Shown here piece by piece: positions 62,743-64,000 of a stretch of 64,000 nt of DNA. Below the pieces are notes generated by a model. That model ran no database searches. It was given only the letters and a program-made list of their open reading frames with translations, and was not told where the DNA came from. The position numbers and the translations under genes are program-made. The stretch is from Pseudomonas sp. LRP2-20 (GTDB lineage Bacteria; Pseudomonadota; Gammaproteobacteria; Pseudomonadales; Pseudomonadaceae): the NCBI RefSeq assembly GCF_024349685.1, contig NZ_AP025944.1, forward strand, positions 4,036,001 through 4,100,000, given 5' to 3'. Positions within the stretch are counted from its first letter, which is position 1, and every line of letters starts with the position of its first letter.

Positions 62743-63822
62743 ATGAAAAGAACCTCGAATCCCTTGCGCTTCGATCATTTTTTCTACGCGGTTTCCACGT
62801 CGATGCTTCTGGCAACCCCGGTGGAAACGTTCGCGTTCGAATTGCAGGAAGATCCGATCTCCCCCAGCTACCTGCAACACGCGACGGTGCCGACGTTGTC
62901 GCTCGACCCGGTCAGCGCCAGCGGCCTGAGCCTGGGTACGCTTAACGCCTTCAGTGAGAAGATGGGCGAACGGCACAGCCTGCCAGCCCCCGACCTGGTG
63001 GGCGGCCAGTGGGCACAGTTCTTCCCTGGCGCCACGCCGCAGCCTGGCGCGCGGACGCCAGAGCAGCTGGAAGCGCCCAGCCAGCAACTGATGATCGGCC
63101 CGGACCTGTTCGTGCGTGAAACCGCCGATGGCAACGTGCACCGTGCGGGCATCTTCGTGGGGCACAACAACCTGCAGAGCAGCTTCAACGGCGCACGGCC
63201 GTTGCTGGGGGACAAGCAGCGCAATGCGGTCAACCTCAGCGGCGAGAGCCTGGGGGTGTACTGGAGCATGACCCATGAGCAAGGCTGGCACCTGGATGCC
63301 GTGGCCATGGGCTCACGCATCGAGGTGATGGGCCGTGGCGACAAAGGCCAACGGCTGGATGACAGCGGCCATGCGATGACCTTCTCGGTGGAGGGCGGTT
63401 ACCCGATCGGCCTGGGGGGTGGCTGGGTGATCGAGCCCCAGGCGCAGTTGATCAACCAGCAGTTCTTCCCCGGCAACCAGGTGCAGGCAGAGACCTTGCA
63501 GGCCTTTGACAGCCAGCCCAGCTGGAGCGGACGCGTGGGTGCCAAATTGTCCGGGCGCTACGAGGTCAAAGGCATGCCGATCGAGCCCTATGTGCGGACC
63601 AACGTCTGGTATGACTTCAACGACACCAGCGAGGTGAAGCTGGACCAGGTCGACAAGATCTCCAGCTCGCGTTATTCGACCACGGTGGAACTGGGTTTGG
63701 GGCTGGTGGCACGAGTGACACCATCGGTGGCGCTGTTTGTCAGTGCCGATTACAGCAGCGATGTGGATGGCAACGACCTCAACGGGCTGATTGGCAGCCT
63801 TGGGGTGCGGATGCGGTGGTAG
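62743..63822 (+). CDS. Autotransporter beta-barrel domain protein without passenger
   Basis: 359 residues. The N-terminus MKRTSNPLRFDHFFYAVSTSMLLATPVETFAFELQ contains an atypical signal peptide (long n-region, cut probably after TFA). About 75 residues of low-complexity linker follow, then a roughly 260-residue domain with alternating amphipathic strands (GVYWSMTHEQGWHLDAVAMGSRIE, VEGGYPIGLGGGWVIEPQAQLI, SWSGRVGAKLSGRYEV) ending in the aromatic terminal residue of VRMRW. This is the pattern of autotransporter translocator barrels (pertactin type). Secreted passenger repeats are absent, so it is a stand-alone barrel or a remnant that is still open. It follows the glg/tre operon but with its own leader. 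Confidence 0.82.
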   Translation: MKRTSNPLRFDHFFYAVSTSMLLATPVETFAFELQEDPISPSYLQHATVPTLSLDPVSASGLSLGTLNAFSEKMGERHSLPAPDLVGGQWAQFFPGATPQPGARTPEQLEAPSQQLMIGPDLFVRETADGNVHRAGIFVGHNNLQSSFNGARPLLGDKQRNAVNLSGESLGVYWSMTHEQGWHLDAVAMGSRIEVMGRGDKGQRLDDSGHAMTFSVEGGYPIGLGGGWVIEPQAQLINQQFFPGNQVQAETLQAFDSQPSWSGRVGAKLSGRYEVKGMPIEPYVRTNVWYDFNDTSEVKLDQVDKISSSRYSTTVELGLGLVARVTPSVALFVSADYSSDVDGNDLNGLIGSLGVRMRW

Positions 63823-63829
63823 GCAGGCA

Positions 63830-63925
63830 CGGCCTCTTCGCGGGCAAGCCCGCTCCCACAGAAATAGCACTCACCTGAAGGTTGGTGCAGTACCTGTGGG
63901 AGCGGGCTTGCCCGCGAAGAGGCCG
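63830..63925. repeat. REP pair (inverted) between convergent autotransporter gene and glgB
   Basis: Inverted units with CGGCCTCTTCGCGGGCAAGC and its mirror copy, 8 bp after the autotransporter stop and 15 bp before the stop of the convergent gene. Confidence 0.9.
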
Positions 63926-63939
63926 ACACAGGCGATGAA

Positions 63940-64000
63940 TCAGGCCGGTTTCATTACCAGAACCCCAAGCGGCGGCAGGTTCAGCGCCAATGACAGTGGC
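63940..64000 (-). CDS. glgB: Probable 1,4-alpha-glucan branching enzyme, last codons only
   Basis: Minus-strand frame entering from the right edge and ending at the TGA complementary to 63940-63942. It encodes PLSLALNLPPLGVLVMKPA, the kind of hydrophobic C-terminal strand that closes GH13 enzymes such as GlgB. The glgA/treZ/malQ/treY/glgX context and known Pseudomonas gene order support glgB, but 19 residues cannot prove it. Confidence 0.5.
   Translation of the reverse strand, partial: PLSLALNLPPLGVLVMKPA

Overview
The window is high-GC Pseudomonas chromosome, most likely from the P. putida group. The reasons are the core-gene order (serS-crcB-rarA-lolA-ftsK / aat-bpt-infA / clpA-clpS-cspD / icd-idh / nudJ-mnmA-hflD-purB), the many REP units of the form CCTGTGGGAGCGGGCTTGCC (mostly as inverted pairs), and a paired NADP-isocitrate dehydrogenase and monomeric isocitrate dehydrogenase. 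Species assignment is inference. I see no tRNA, rRNA, CRISPR array, integrase or transposase. Almost all sequence is coding, with about 55 genes.

Layout. (1) 1-23.2 kb is housekeeping: tRNA charging, fluoride export, replication-fork maintenance, lipoprotein carrier, DNA translocase, N-end-rule degradation (Aat and Bpt mark proteins, ClpS delivers them, ClpA unfolds them), translation initiation, the two isocitrate dehydrogenases facing apart over a structured leader, tRNA thiolation, purine synthesis, ribosomal hydroxylase and topoisomerase III. (2) 23.3-30 kb is a polyamine module: a PotF-like binding protein and an agmatine deiminase-family enzyme on the minus strand, and a gamma-glutamyl-polyamine oxidase / XRE-cupin regulator / glutamine-synthetase-like ligase set on the plus strand. 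(3) 30-36.5 kb holds single-gene units (hydrolase, TSUP permease, NudC, dienoyl-CoA isomerase, RibD-like reductase, lipocalin, RNase Z) separated by REP pairs and two long palindromic elements of other types. (4) 36.7-45.4 kb is reductive pyrimidine catabolism: uracil/thymine uptake (NCS1), the two-subunit dihydropyrimidine dehydrogenase, dihydropyrimidinase and N-carbamoyl-beta-alanine amidohydrolase, plus a RutR-like TetR regulator coupled to a glyoxalase-fold gene. The divergent control region holds a good sigma70 promoter, two perfect palindromes, an IHF consensus match and an unassigned terminator. (5) 45.5-50 kb is carbon metabolism: GH15 glucanase, zwf, gnd. (6) 50-64 kb is the alpha-glucan/trehalose cluster: a 55-residue coiled-coil protein, glgA, treZ-malQ-treY overlapping by 4 bp each, a DUF2934 protein, glgX, an EEP-family phosphodiesterase, a passenger-less autotransporter barrel, and the last codons of what is probably glgB on the opposite strand.

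How the genes work together. GlgA makes linear alpha-1,4-glucan. GlgB (edge) would branch it, GlgX would debranch it, MalQ would rescale maltodextrins, and TreY plus TreZ would convert chain ends to trehalose. Sigma-S-like -10 hexamers lie before the 55-aa gene and before glgA. In the pyd region, import, reduction, ring opening and decarbamoylation of pyrimidines are encoded by two divergent operons sharing one operator-rich spacer.

Nothing here is clearly a new multi-gene system. The most interesting unexplained items are non-coding: the structured leader of idh, the orphan terminator/possible sRNA in the pyd spacer, a 159-bp palindrome that forms the 3' end of nudC, and a 246-bp palindromic element made of a REP-like family different from the common one. 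Gene starts were chosen by Shine-Dalgarno position and family N-terminus. All family assignments come from reading the translations by eye, without database search.
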